64,000 bases of DNA from contig DASVQI010000036.1 of NCBI GenBank assembly GCA_036389255.1, positions 248,001-312,000 on the forward strand, in the 5' to 3' direction. The notes below the pieces were generated by a model. It had not been told where the DNA came from. It was given only the letters and a program-made list of their open reading frames with translations, and searched no databases. Position numbers and translations under genes: made by a program. Shown piece after piece: positions 32,667 to 41,209 of this stretch. The DNA comes from JACVRN01 sp036389255. GTDB taxonomy: Bacteria; Acidobacteriota; Blastocatellia; Pyrinomonadales; Pyrinomonadaceae. Each line of letters starts with the position of its first letter. Position 1 is the stretch's first letter.

Positions 32667-35237
32667 TTAAGGCTTGGCGCGCATCTCGTTGACGAGCGTT
32701 TGACGGCCTCGCACGTTCTCTACCCTTGTAGAGCCGTACTCCTTCTCGCTCATCATAGTCGGCGGGCTAGACGGTTGAAAGGCTCGCGCCCGTGCGGCTG
32801 CCTCGCGCTCGGCGCTGCTGCTACTACTGCTACTGCGCGGCGTGTCCTCCACGTAGACTACGGGCGGTTCTATGTTCTCCGCGCCGTCGGAGGCTATAAC
32901 TTCAAACATCTGGCTGTGCTTGTAGCACTCTGTTGTCGTGACGAAGCTGCTCGTAACGGCTACGCGCTCGCGTTGCGGGCAACCGGGTGTGGCGACCATG
33001 CCCGTCTCCGGGTCAACTTCTACGGTCGTGATGCCAGCCGGACGGTCGAACTTTTCGCCGCCGAGTTCCGGCCTCTGCTCCACAGCAGCCCTGACGAACT
33101 CCGTCCAAGCGGGCAGCGCGGCTTCAGCGCCCGTCAGGCCAAGCTGCTTGTTGTCGTCAAAGCCTATCCAGACGGCGCAAACCAGATTCGGCGTGTAGCC
33201 GACGAACCAGCCGTCGCGTGACGTTCCTGTCTTGCCCGCTAGGGCAACCCCTCGCACCGCGCCGCGAGCCGCACGCGCAGTTCCGTGGTCAATCACGTCC
33301 GTCAGCATGTCCGTAATCATGTAAGCGGTCGTGGGATTTATGACCTGCGCCGGGACGGCTGTAGTGTTGATGATGTCAGAGCCTTCGTAATCGGTCGCGC
33401 GCGCAATCACGCGAGGCGAGACGCGCAGCCCCTCGTTTGCGAAAGCGGTGTAAGCGGCGGCCATCTCAAGCGGCGTCGCTTCCGTCGTGCCGAGCGCAAG
33501 AGCCGGATAAGGCTCCGGCTTCTGCAATCCCAAACTTTGCGCCGTCTGCGCCACACGCTCCAACCCCACGCGAAGGCTTACATCAACAGTCACTACGTTG
33601 AGCGACTTTATCAAGCCCGTGCGCATCGTCACGTCCTGCATAGAGTATTGGTCGCCGTAGTTCGCCGGGCGGTACTTTGCGCGGCGGTCGTAAGCGAACT
33701 CGCGCGGTGCATCCATGTAGAGCGAGAGCGGTGAAAGACCGCTTTCAAGCGCGGCTGTGTAGACTATGGGCTTGAAGACGGAGCCGGGCTGACGCCGCGC
33801 GTCCGTCGCGCGATTCAACTGTGACGCGGCGTAATCGCGGCCCCCGACCATGGCCAGCACGTCGCCCGTCTTAGGGTCTAGCGCAACGAGCGCGGCCTGC
33901 GGCGTGGCCTTCCCCTTGTAAGCTTTATCGAGCCGCTCAAGTTGCCGTCGTATAGCCGTCTCCGCCAGTTGTTGCAATTCGGGGTCAATAGTGGTGTAAA
34001 CGCGCAAGCCCCTTTCATCCTGAGCGGAAGACTGCGCGAGCTGAGATTCGACCGTGCGGTTGACGTAATCTACAAAGTAGGGAGCAAGTGAAGCGCCGCT
34101 CTCCTGCGCTGGCGCTACCGTCAGAGGCTCGCGTGCGGCCTCGCGCGCTTCATCGAGCGTGATTGCGCCGTCTCGCACCATAGTTCCCAGCACGGTGTTG
34201 CGTCGCGCGGTGGCCGCGTCCGCGTGCCGTTCAAGCGAATAGCGGCTGGGGCTTTGAATCATCCCCGCCACGGTAGCGCTCTCGGCCAGCGTCAAATCCT
34301 TCAGCTCTTTCCCGAAATAGATGCGGGCGGCCTGCTCCACGCCGCGAACGCCGACCGAGCCGCGCTGGCCCAGATAAATCTCGTTGGCGTAGAGCGCGAA
34401 GATGTCTTCTTTAGAGAGACGGCGTTCGAGCGTGAAGGCCAGCATGGCCTCCGCGAACTTTCGTCTGAAGGTGCGCTCCGGCGAGAGATAGGTGTTTTTG
34501 ACAAGCTGCTGTGTGATGGTCGAGCCGCCCTGCCCAAGCTCGTTGTCGCCCGCGTTGCGCAGGATGGCGCGGCCTATGCCGAACAGGTCAAGCCCTTTGT
34601 GCTCAAAGAAGCGCCGGTCTTCAATCGAAAGAATGGCGCGCACTAAGACAGGCGGGATGTCCGTGTATGAAAGCGCCGCACGCTTGCCGGACTTCATGCC
34701 AGCGTCGGTCGTCAAAATCTCCGGCTCAAGCTGGTAGGATTCCAACTGCACGCCGTCGCCTCTTATCTCGGCTATGCGCTCCTGCCTGTTAAATCGCACG
34801 CGCACGGCAGACAGCAGGCTTCCCGCGCTGGCGTGCCGTGGCAGAATCTCTACAGCATCATCCGAAGTGGTAAAGCTCCCGCTCCAGACGTCGCTCGCGT
34901 CAGATTCGACATAGCCCGCGCGGCGCAGAAGCTCAACCAGCCTGTCACGCGAAAGCGACTGGCCCGTGCGAAGCGTGCGCGGCGCGGCATAGATTCCGGC
35001 GCGGCTGGTCAAATAACCGCTCGCCAGCCTGTCGTCCACTATCTTTGAATAGGAGATGTAAGAGTAGATTAGAAAGGCGACGCTCAAGGTCATGAAGACT
35101 GCGAGCGCGATGCTTGTGCGATGAAGAATGCGGCGCGCTCTTGAGTGATGGGCGGGAGCGCCCGTCTTCATCACCCTGATGCGGGGCCTGAACTTCGTGC
35201 GACGAGGCTTGTGTATGGATGCAATTTCAATCGCCAT
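32667..35237 (-). CDS. mrcB: Class A penicillin-binding protein (PBP1b-like)
   Basis: Bifunctional peptidoglycan synthase in the periplasm. A basic cytoplasmic tail and one membrane helix (about 40-63) come first, then a UB2H-like domain (about 70-165). The GT51 transglycosylase follows with EDRRFFEHKG, GGSTITQQLVKN and RKFAEAMLAFTLE. The transpeptidase has QPGSVFKP (nucleophile Ser), KSLN and KTGTS. The C-terminus ends in a Ser-rich, disordered tail. 856 residues. GAGGAAC precedes the ATG. It likely works with the envelope cluster that lies upstream. Confidence 0.95.
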   Translation of the reverse strand: MAIEIASIHKPRRTKFRPRIRVMKTGAPAHHSRARRILHRTSIALAVFMTLSVAFLIYSYISYSKIVDDRLASGYLTSRAGIYAAPRTLRTGQSLSRDRLVELLRRAGYVESDASDVWSGSFTTSDDAVEILPRHASAGSLLSAVRVRFNRQERIAEIRGDGVQLESYQLEPEILTTDAGMKSGKRAALSYTDIPPVLVRAILSIEDRRFFEHKGLDLFGIGRAILRNAGDNELGQGGSTITQQLVKNTYLSPERTFRRKFAEAMLAFTLERRLSKEDIFALYANEIYLGQRGSVGVRGVEQAARIYFGKELKDLTLAESATVAGMIQSPSRYSLERHADAATARRNTVLGTMVRDGAITLDEAREAAREPLTVAPAQESGASLAPYFVDYVNRTVESQLAQSSAQDERGLRVYTTIDPELQQLAETAIRRQLERLDKAYKGKATPQAALVALDPKTGDVLAMVGGRDYAASQLNRATDARRQPGSVFKPIVYTAALESGLSPLSLYMDAPREFAYDRRAKYRPANYGDQYSMQDVTMRTGLIKSLNVVTVDVSLRVGLERVAQTAQSLGLQKPEPYPALALGTTEATPLEMAAAYTAFANEGLRVSPRVIARATDYEGSDIINTTAVPAQVINPTTAYMITDMLTDVIDHGTARAARGAVRGVALAGKTGTSRDGWFVGYTPNLVCAVWIGFDDNKQLGLTGAEAALPAWTEFVRAAVEQRPELGGEKFDRPAGITTVEVDPETGMVATPGCPQRERVAVTSSFVTTTECYKHSQMFEVIASDGAENIEPPVVYVEDTPRSSSSSSSAEREAAARARAFQPSSPPTMMSEKEYGSTRVENVRGRQTLVNEMRAKP

Positions 35238-35327
35238 TAGTTCCTCGTACGGGAAGAAAAAGACCCCATGAGCGTAGAGTGAATCAACGCCTCCAAAGTA
35301 GGGTTGCTTTCCTGTGCTTCGTATAAA

Positions 35328-35360
35328 CGCTCAATCTGTGGCGAATTCTATTATTGAGCG
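35328..35360. repeat. Short inverted repeat before the PBP gene
   Basis: CGCTCAAT (35328-35335) and ATTGAGCG (35353-35360) pair over 8 bp with an AT-rich 17-base loop. It could be an operator for the PBP gene or part of a terminator for the small gene at 35444-35545. Confidence 0.5.
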
Positions 35361-35375
35361 TGACGGTATGCGGGA

Positions 35376-35416
35376 GTTGTGGCGGCCTAGCTCATGCTCT
35401 CCGGGGCCGCCACAAC
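35376..35416. terminator. Strong GC-rich hairpin downstream of a small membrane-protein gene
   Basis: GTTGTGGCGGCC (35376-35387) pairs perfectly with GGCCGCCACAAC (35405-35416). No T-run on either side, so its role as terminator is likely but unproven. Confidence 0.6.
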
Positions 35417-35443
35417 CTGCGCCAGCTTGTCTCCCCTGAAATC

Positions 35444-35545
35444 TCAAAAGCTCATCTGCGAAAAGGCGGCTGTCGAGACGGCGAGCGTAATCAGTATCAT
35501 GATGATAGCTGCCAGTTGAGCAAAGCCGTTAGCTACTTCCTTCAT
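35444..35545 (-). CDS. Very small membrane protein (33 aa)
   Basis: An open frame with a strong Shine-Dalgarno (AGGGGGAAG, six bases before the ATG) encoding a single hydrophobic helix (AQLAAIIMILITLAVSTAAF) flanked by MKEVANG and SQMSF. The helix could be a small membrane effector or a minimal pilin-like subunit; no family is recognised. It is followed by the hairpins at 35376-35416 and 35328-35360. Confidence 0.5.
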   Translation of the reverse strand: MKEVANGFAQLAAIIMILITLAVSTAAFSQMSF

Positions 35546-35797
35546 CTCTAACTTCCCCCTTCGGAAACGGTTCGTTCCACGGTCTCTAAAAACATGTTGT
35601 GCAATGACTATGCCAGCGAGTATGAAGGAGATGGAAGCCGCGCGGCCTGCGCGCAAGGTGAGTAAATAAAAAGAGTTATCAGCCGGGGCGCTGTCGAGCG
35701 TGCGGCGCGGACGGCTGCGGTAAACTCCCGGTTGCTTGATTATCGTACGCGGGTTTGGAGTTTCGGCGTTTCAGATGTGTTCTGAAATTGGACGGCC

Positions 35798-36688
35798 CTA
35801 GCGTAGCGGGGAGAGCCTGCGGCGGTCTTCGCGCTTCTCCGCCTGTCGGCGGCGCAGTTGATACCACTTGGGAGGCTCGTCTCGCGCCTCAAGCAGGCGC
35901 TGGATTCTGGCTATGGTGCGGCGCGTGGCCTCTTCACCGGCTGCTATAAGCTCGTCGGCTCGCTTCATCTCGTCCCAGCGAATGTGGCCTATACGCGGGC
36001 GCACAACGATGTCTGCGTCCTGTAGTTGCAGCACGGAGACGGTGCGCTGCACGAGCATCATGGATTGAAAGATAACGCCTATGGCGGATTGCGGCGGGCC
36101 TAAGAACTTGGCTCCTTCGGCGTTCACGTCCACGGCTATGACTATGTCCGCGCCGAGCGAGCGAGCCGCAGCCGCAGGCACGTTGGCCACCAGCCCGCCG
36201 TCAACAAGCTGCCGCCCTCGCTCGTCCGTCACGGGCACGTACCAGCCGGGAATAGTGCAGCTTGCGCGTATGGCAAAGGGGACGTCGCCTTCGCCCGACA
36301 TGACCACGGCTTCGCCCGAATGAAGGTCTGTGGCGACGGCAGCGAACGGGATTAGCATCTCCTCAAAGCGAGTCCGTGGCAGAAGCTTTCTGAGGTACTC
36401 CTCAAGACGCGCGTTGGATTGAACGCCGAGCCTTGAGAGCGTCATGCGCCCCATGTCCCTCCAGCGAAGCGAGCGGCTGAGCTTCTCTATCTCTTCCAGA
36501 CTCATCCCTGCCGCAAGCGCCCCACCCGCGACGGAACCGGCCGACGTGCCCGCCACGAAGTCTATAGGGATGTTGTACTCCGCCAGAACCTTCAGGACTC
36601 CAACGTGCGCAATCCCCCGCGCAGCGCCCCCGGAGAGCGCCAACCCCACCCTCGGCCTTTCAGGTTGTTCGACTCGCTTGCGCCACAT
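35798..36688 (-). CDS. Patatin-like phospholipase (RssA-like)
   Basis: Probable lipid acyl hydrolase with a Ser-Asp dyad. Oxyanion motif GGAARG (about 20-25), nucleophile in GTSAGS, and catalytic Asp in DGGLVANVP. 296 residues. It is the last gene of the tamB/bamA-like/surA-like run, which suggests a role at the envelope. A TATAAT box lies 15 bases upstream. Confidence 0.9.
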   Translation of the reverse strand: MWRKRVEQPERPRVGLALSGGAARGIAHVGVLKVLAEYNIPIDFVAGTSAGSVAGGALAAGMSLEEIEKLSRSLRWRDMGRMTLSRLGVQSNARLEEYLRKLLPRTRFEEMLIPFAAVATDLHSGEAVVMSGEGDVPFAIRASCTIPGWYVPVTDERGRQLVDGGLVANVPAAAARSLGADIVIAVDVNAEGAKFLGPPQSAIGVIFQSMMLVQRTVSVLQLQDADIVVRPRIGHIRWDEMKRADELIAAGEEATRRTIARIQRLLEARDEPPKWYQLRRRQAEKREDRRRLSPLR

Positions 36689-36702
36689 AACAATCCAGAC
36701 AA

Positions 36703-36708
36703 ATTATA
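36703..36708 (-). promoter_or_regulatory. TATAAT box before the patatin gene
   Basis: Perfect TATAAT on the minus strand overlapping the end of the upstream gene; predicted leader of about eight bases. Only a weak -35 (TGAAAT) at 17 bases. Confidence 0.3.
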
Positions 36709-37390
36709 CAGGATTGAGGATGGTGATTTCAGCGCGTTCGCGCGCGGTGTCGAGAAACGAGGTGGTTTCGGATTCTATCTTATCCTCGGTCAGTTGCGCT
36801 TCGAGTTGTTTGCTGACCTGCTCGAAGGTCGGGACGATGCGGCCCGGATACTGACGTTGAAAGCGAGGCGTGTAAACGTCCCTGTAGTAATCGGAAACCT
36901 CTTTCGGCGTGACTACCGTGAAGGAGCGGAAGCGAAAGTCCAGATATTTTTCTATGGCAACGCGCTGGCGTATGATTTCGCGCAACTGCTCCGTAGTCAG
37001 GCCGACTCGCTGCGCACGCTCCATGAAGTCCGCCTGCGATGGGAAGAGCTTGATGAGCGCGGTCAACTCGTCCGTTATCTCTTTCTCCGTGGGAATAATG
37101 GTCGGAAGCTTCTCCGCCTCCTGATAGATGAGTCGCTGGTTGATGATGAGCTGAAGCGTGCGATTGAGAGCCTCGGAGTTGGGATTGTCAATCGGCGTGT
37201 TCGGCTGAAGCGCCATCTGCCAGAGAAGGTCTGAGTAGGTAATCAGGTCTGTGCGCACGCCGCCGTTGACGGTCGCCACCATTTTGTCAACGACCTCCTG
37301 CGCCTGTGTGATTGACGCCGAAAGAAGAAGAAAGAGCGGCACGACGAGCCACCGCACGCGCCCCTTTGATTTAATCTCATCTCTCTTCAT
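36704..37390 (-). CDS. SurA N-terminal-domain periplasmic chaperone-like protein
   Basis: Predicted periplasmic chaperone without a PPIase domain. From ATG 37390 there is a basic N-terminus and signal peptide (LVVPLFLLLSASITQAQ). The mature part begins VVDKMVATVNGGVRTDLITYSDL, the SurA-N pattern, and is helical to the end. GGGAG lies upstream of the ATG. It follows the Omp85 gene and a small membrane gene on the same strand, fitting delivery of outer-membrane proteins. About 228 residues. Confidence 0.8.
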   Translation of the reverse strand: MKRDEIKSKGRVRWLVVPLFLLLSASITQAQEVVDKMVATVNGGVRTDLITYSDLLWQMALQPNTPIDNPNSEALNRTLQLIINQRLIYQEAEKLPTIIPTEKEITDELTALIKLFPSQADFMERAQRVGLTTEQLREIIRQRVAIEKYLDFRFRSFTVVTPKEVSDYYRDVYTPRFQRQYPGRIVPTFEQVSKQLEAQLTEDKIESETTSFLDTARERAEITILNPV

Positions 37391-37427
37391 GCTTCGCTTG
37401 CTCCCTTTTTGATAAGCCTTGCAGTCT

Positions 37428-37739
37428 CTATTCATTCCCGGCCCGTTGCGATAGCTCCTCAAGGTACGGGCCGGGGTCGAAGAATGGCTCGGCGCGTTCT
37501 CTTAAGAGCTTGCGTATAACGTCGCCGTAATCTTCAGCGCCGGATACGCCGGTCAGAGCTTCCAACTCTTCGTAGGTAATGCTCAAGAGACTAATCAAAC
37601 ATCCGAGCAGCATCCAGAGCAGCGCGTCCCTACGGCTGGCCGCCGGATTGAATTCGTAAATCTCAAAGCGGTCTTTGTACACGTCATCACAGAGCCTTTT
37701 GAATTCCTCCCCGGAGATTGTCTCCACGTTCATCGCCAT
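37428..37739 (-). CDS. Small hypothetical membrane protein in the Omp85 operon
   Basis: 103 residues, unknown family. One hydrophobic segment (ALLWMLLGCLISLLSITY, about 40-57) separates an acidic N-terminus from an acidic C-terminus. The start is six bases after the Omp85 stop, and a second Met lies two codons in. Its place between an Omp85 gene and a SurA-like gene suggests an accessory role in outer-membrane assembly (inference). Confidence 0.65.
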   Translation of the reverse strand: MAMNVETISGEEFKRLCDDVYKDRFEIYEFNPAASRRDALLWMLLGCLISLLSITYEELEALTGVSGAEDYGDVIRKLLRERAEPFFDPGPYLEELSQRAGNE

Positions 37740-37745
37740 CCGTCG

Positions 37746-40700
37746 TCAGAAGGTCTGCGTGAAACGGAAATGAAGCTGGCCGTTCTTGAGCCGGGTCGTG
37801 ACGGGCGCAAAGCCCGGAGCCTGCGGCACCAGAAACTCCGGCGGGTCTAAAAAGATGCCGTAGTCTATGGCGAGCGCCCCGCCTATGGGCGTCCTGATTC
37901 GCAGGCCCAGTCCCACTGTGTTCGTCCAGTTGGAGCGTAGGTTCGAACGCCTGATGCGCTCACTCTCGTTTAAGAATTGCTCTTCGGGCCGCTTGCGTCC
38001 GAATAGCTCGCTGGCGAAGCGAAAGACGTTGCCGCCGTCATAGAAGGGCACAATCTGAAAGCTGTTCAGGAGCGGGATGCGCGCCTCCAGATTGACGACC
38101 GCGACGGCGTTTCCGCCCGTCGGCACAAGGAACGGATTTATCTCTACAGGCTCGCCCTCCCGGTTGCGGAACTGCCCCACGGGGACGATGGTTTCGCGCG
38201 GGCCAGCCTCTTCATAACCGAAGCCGCGCAAGGTCGTGGAGCCGCCCGAAAAGAATCTCTCGCTGATGGGAAGCGTCCTGTCCGTGTCGTCTATCACGCC
38301 GTCGTCGTTACGGTCTGACGGGTTAAAGACGTTGGCCACGCCGAGCGTGACGTTCGCGGCCAGCACAGTCCCGCGCGCCTTCTGCACGCGATAATAGCGC
38401 CGGTAGTTGCCGAAGAACTTATTGAAGGAGAGGCTGCTGCCTAGCTGTCTGAGCGCGAGGCTGTAATCTACAGTGAGAAAGTCTCCGTTGGTCGCGTCCG
38501 TCGCAGAGTACTCGCAACGCGCGCTCGTAGCCGTTCCCGGCTGGCGGCTCTGTTGCAGCAGGCGCGAGTTGTTCGCGTCGCACTTTTCGCGCGTGTCGCG
38601 CACGAACGCGACGCCGAAGCGCGAGAGGCGAATCGCGCGGTCTGGTTGCAGTATGGGCTGAAGCAGCAGGCTCTCTATGTTGTAGAGGCGCACGTCCTCA
38701 TAGTTGTAGCGCACGAAGATTATGCTTCGCGTATCCCGGTCGAGCACGCGCTGCGTCTCAAGGTTGAAGGTGAAGCGGTTGATGGTCGGCTCGCCCACCC
38801 TCTCACCAAACTCGTTGATGGGATTTCCCTCTTCGTCCAGACGCTGCACTATGCCTTGATTGCCCCGGTCAATTCTTGAGCGGAAAAAGCGCGTGATGCT
38901 CGAATCCCTCTGATACTGTGCGGAGATTGCGAGCGGCATGAACTGGTTGTCGCCGTAACGACGAAAGCGCGGGTCGAAGTATTCCAGCCGCAGAAGCTGC
39001 TGGCGACGGCTGAAGCGCGCACGCGCAGCCCCCTGCTTCAGTTCTCCGAAGAGATTTACGTTTCGTATGTCGAAGAACCCGAGCGGCCCGTTGTCCGTGG
39101 AATAGCCTCCGCCGAACTCGCGTATGCGCGGCTTCAGCTCCTCCACGTCTATGATTACGTCGTACTTCTTAAAGCCGGAAGCCGTTTCACCCGCAGGCTC
39201 TGTGGTGATGATGACCTGCCGGAAAGCGTCTGTTTGATAAAGTATGCGCTCGCTTTCGGTGAGCTTGTCCAGCCGCAGCACTTCGTTCTCAAAGAGCGGG
39301 ATGGCGTTCAGTATCGCTTCCTTCTTGGTCAGGACGTTGCCGTTGACGCGAATGCTGGCGATGAAGACCTTGTCGCCCTCTTTCGTAATCGTGTAGACGA
39401 CCTTTACCTGTTCTTCGTAAACCTGCTCGGAGATGATTTTTCGCGGCAGCTCTACAATGGAGAAGTCCACCTGCGCGTTGATGTAGCCTTCGGTGGCGTA
39501 GAGGCTGGCGATGCGGTCTGCGTCGGCGCGCGAGGCCGAGCGCGAGAATGGGCCGTCCAGAATAGTCCACTGCAAACGGTCGCGCACCTGCGCCTCCGTG
39601 TAGATTTTGTTGCCGCGCACCTCAACGCCCGCCACGCGCGTCAAAGGGCCTTCGCGCACGACGAAGGTGATGATTAGATTCTCGCCGTCCAGAGAGGCCG
39701 CCTGACGGACTTCCACGTCCGCGCGGCGATAGCCGAGGTCGCGCATGCGAGCTTCTATCATCCTTTCGTCCTGCGACAGAAGCTCGCGGCTCGTGTAGCC
39801 GCGCCCGTATCCGAGCAGAGGGATGAAGCCGAGCGCCGAAGCCTTCTGCGTCCTCAAATCAGGCTGGAGTTCTTCAATCGTCAGCTTGTCGGTTCCCGTC
39901 AGGCGAATGTCCGTCAGCTTGAAGCGGCGGCCAAGCTCCACGTCGTAGACTATCTGAACGGTACGGCCCGTCAGCTCTTCCGGGTTCAGGTTCTGGCATG
40001 TCTCGTTGGTGCCGTTCGGAGTCGTGGCGGGCGTGGGCGGCGTGACCGTGCAGACGGGCGTGACCTGCCCGAAGAAGTAGCCGGACTCCTGTATGCGGTT
40101 GCGAAGACGACGCGCGCCTTCCTCGATAGCTCCGAGGTCAATGGTGCCTTCGCGGCGCACGGGCAGAAGCTCTCGCTGCCGCTTCTCTCTCAATTCGTAG
40201 CCGCGAACCAGCACATCCACGCGCGGGCCTACGCCGCCCGTAAAAGTGATGTCGAAGCGATTGGTCTGCGGGTTGTAAATCGGGCGAGTCTCGATGGACG
40301 GAGCCAGAAAGTCTTTCGCAATGATGGCCTGACGAATGCGGTTCACGTCGTCGGCGAGCGCCTGTCTGGTAAAGGGAGAGTTCTGCTGAAGCTTGAGCGT
40401 GGGCAGCACGGGCGTCATGTCGAACCCGTCAATCCTGTAAACGGGCGCGTTGACCCGAGCCTGCTCGCCCAGACGAATGTTGAAAGTCAGTATGACGCGT
40501 GTGCCCGTCCGGTCGCGCGTGTCGGCTTGTGTCTGCGCGTCCACCTCGGCGCGCACGAAGCCACGGTCACGCAGGTAAGCCTGAATCAGGTCTGCGTTCG
40601 TTCTGATTGTGGATTCGGAGAGGCGCGAGCCCGGCTCAAGCATGTTCAGGCGGGCGCGCATCTCGTCTTCGGAGACGGGCGCGCCGGGCGGCACGACACC

Positions 40701-41117
40701 TAAGTCTATGACTATCTCGCTCACGCGCGTCGCGCGACGAACGACGAAGCGCACGCGAATAGGCCCGCCGCGCGACTCCGTAGCAGCGCCGCCCGCCTGC
40801 GGAGCGCGCGCTCCGCCCGCTTCAAAGATTTCCACGCGCGCGGAAGCGACCATGCCGGAATCAAACAGAGCCTTGAGCGACTCGCGCGCGCGCACGGCCT
40901 GATACTCGTCTCCGACCCTTACGCTCAGGACGGACGCGAACTCCGCCTGCGCCGCAGCATCCGGCGGAGAGCCTTCTATCAGAACCTCTACGGCCGCCAC
41001 TATGCGCCCGTCATAATCGCCTACATCGGGCGCGGCGTGAGCGGACAGACCGCCGCCTGCGGCTATCAGGAGAGCCGCCAGCGTCAGGATATTCAGAACG
41101 AAGATGCGAAGCCTCAA
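37746..41117 (-). CDS. Omp85-family outer-membrane assembly protein (BamA/TamA-like)
   Basis: 1123-residue outer-membrane insertase. A signal peptide is followed by about five POTRA-like repeats (to about residue 680), then the 16-strand barrel. The barrel has the lid-lock motif SGGSTTLRGFGY and ends with Phe (RFTQTF), the signal recognised by the assembly machinery itself. A barrel loop carries DRNDDGVIDDTD, an EF-hand-type calcium loop. TTG 41117 is the start, because a stop codon lies just upstream in frame. It follows tamB after a 92-base hairpin space; TamA or BamA identity is not resolved. Confidence 0.9.
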   Translation of the reverse strand: MRLRIFVLNILTLAALLIAAGGGLSAHAAPDVGDYDGRIVAAVEVLIEGSPPDAAAQAEFASVLSVRVGDEYQAVRARESLKALFDSGMVASARVEIFEAGGARAPQAGGAATESRGGPIRVRFVVRRATRVSEIVIDLGVVPPGAPVSEDEMRARLNMLEPGSRLSESTIRTNADLIQAYLRDRGFVRAEVDAQTQADTRDRTGTRVILTFNIRLGEQARVNAPVYRIDGFDMTPVLPTLKLQQNSPFTRQALADDVNRIRQAIIAKDFLAPSIETRPIYNPQTNRFDITFTGGVGPRVDVLVRGYELREKRQRELLPVRREGTIDLGAIEEGARRLRNRIQESGYFFGQVTPVCTVTPPTPATTPNGTNETCQNLNPEELTGRTVQIVYDVELGRRFKLTDIRLTGTDKLTIEELQPDLRTQKASALGFIPLLGYGRGYTSRELLSQDERMIEARMRDLGYRRADVEVRQAASLDGENLIITFVVREGPLTRVAGVEVRGNKIYTEAQVRDRLQWTILDGPFSRSASRADADRIASLYATEGYINAQVDFSIVELPRKIISEQVYEEQVKVVYTITKEGDKVFIASIRVNGNVLTKKEAILNAIPLFENEVLRLDKLTESERILYQTDAFRQVIITTEPAGETASGFKKYDVIIDVEELKPRIREFGGGYSTDNGPLGFFDIRNVNLFGELKQGAARARFSRRQQLLRLEYFDPRFRRYGDNQFMPLAISAQYQRDSSITRFFRSRIDRGNQGIVQRLDEEGNPINEFGERVGEPTINRFTFNLETQRVLDRDTRSIIFVRYNYEDVRLYNIESLLLQPILQPDRAIRLSRFGVAFVRDTREKCDANNSRLLQQSRQPGTATSARCEYSATDATNGDFLTVDYSLALRQLGSSLSFNKFFGNYRRYYRVQKARGTVLAANVTLGVANVFNPSDRNDDGVIDDTDRTLPISERFFSGGSTTLRGFGYEEAGPRETIVPVGQFRNREGEPVEINPFLVPTGGNAVAVVNLEARIPLLNSFQIVPFYDGGNVFRFASELFGRKRPEEQFLNESERIRRSNLRSNWTNTVGLGLRIRTPIGGALAIDYGIFLDPPEFLVPQAPGFAPVTTRLKNGQLHFRFTQTF

Positions 41118-41136
41118 CCTTATGCTCTACAAAGCC

Positions 41137-41202
41137 ATCAGCTTTCAGCTACCGGCAGCCAGCTTTTTCTCAGGCTGACTGCCGACGGCTGACGACTGAC
41201 TG
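41137..41202. repeat. Intra-operon word-repeat hairpin 14 (CAGC/GCTG words)
   Basis: TCAGCTTTCAGCTACCGGCAG faces CTGCCGACGGCTGACGACTGA with every third or so base unpaired, around CAGCTTTTTCTCAGGCTG. It fills the gap between tamB and the Omp85 gene. Confidence 0.7.
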
Positions 41203-41209
41203 CTGTTAA

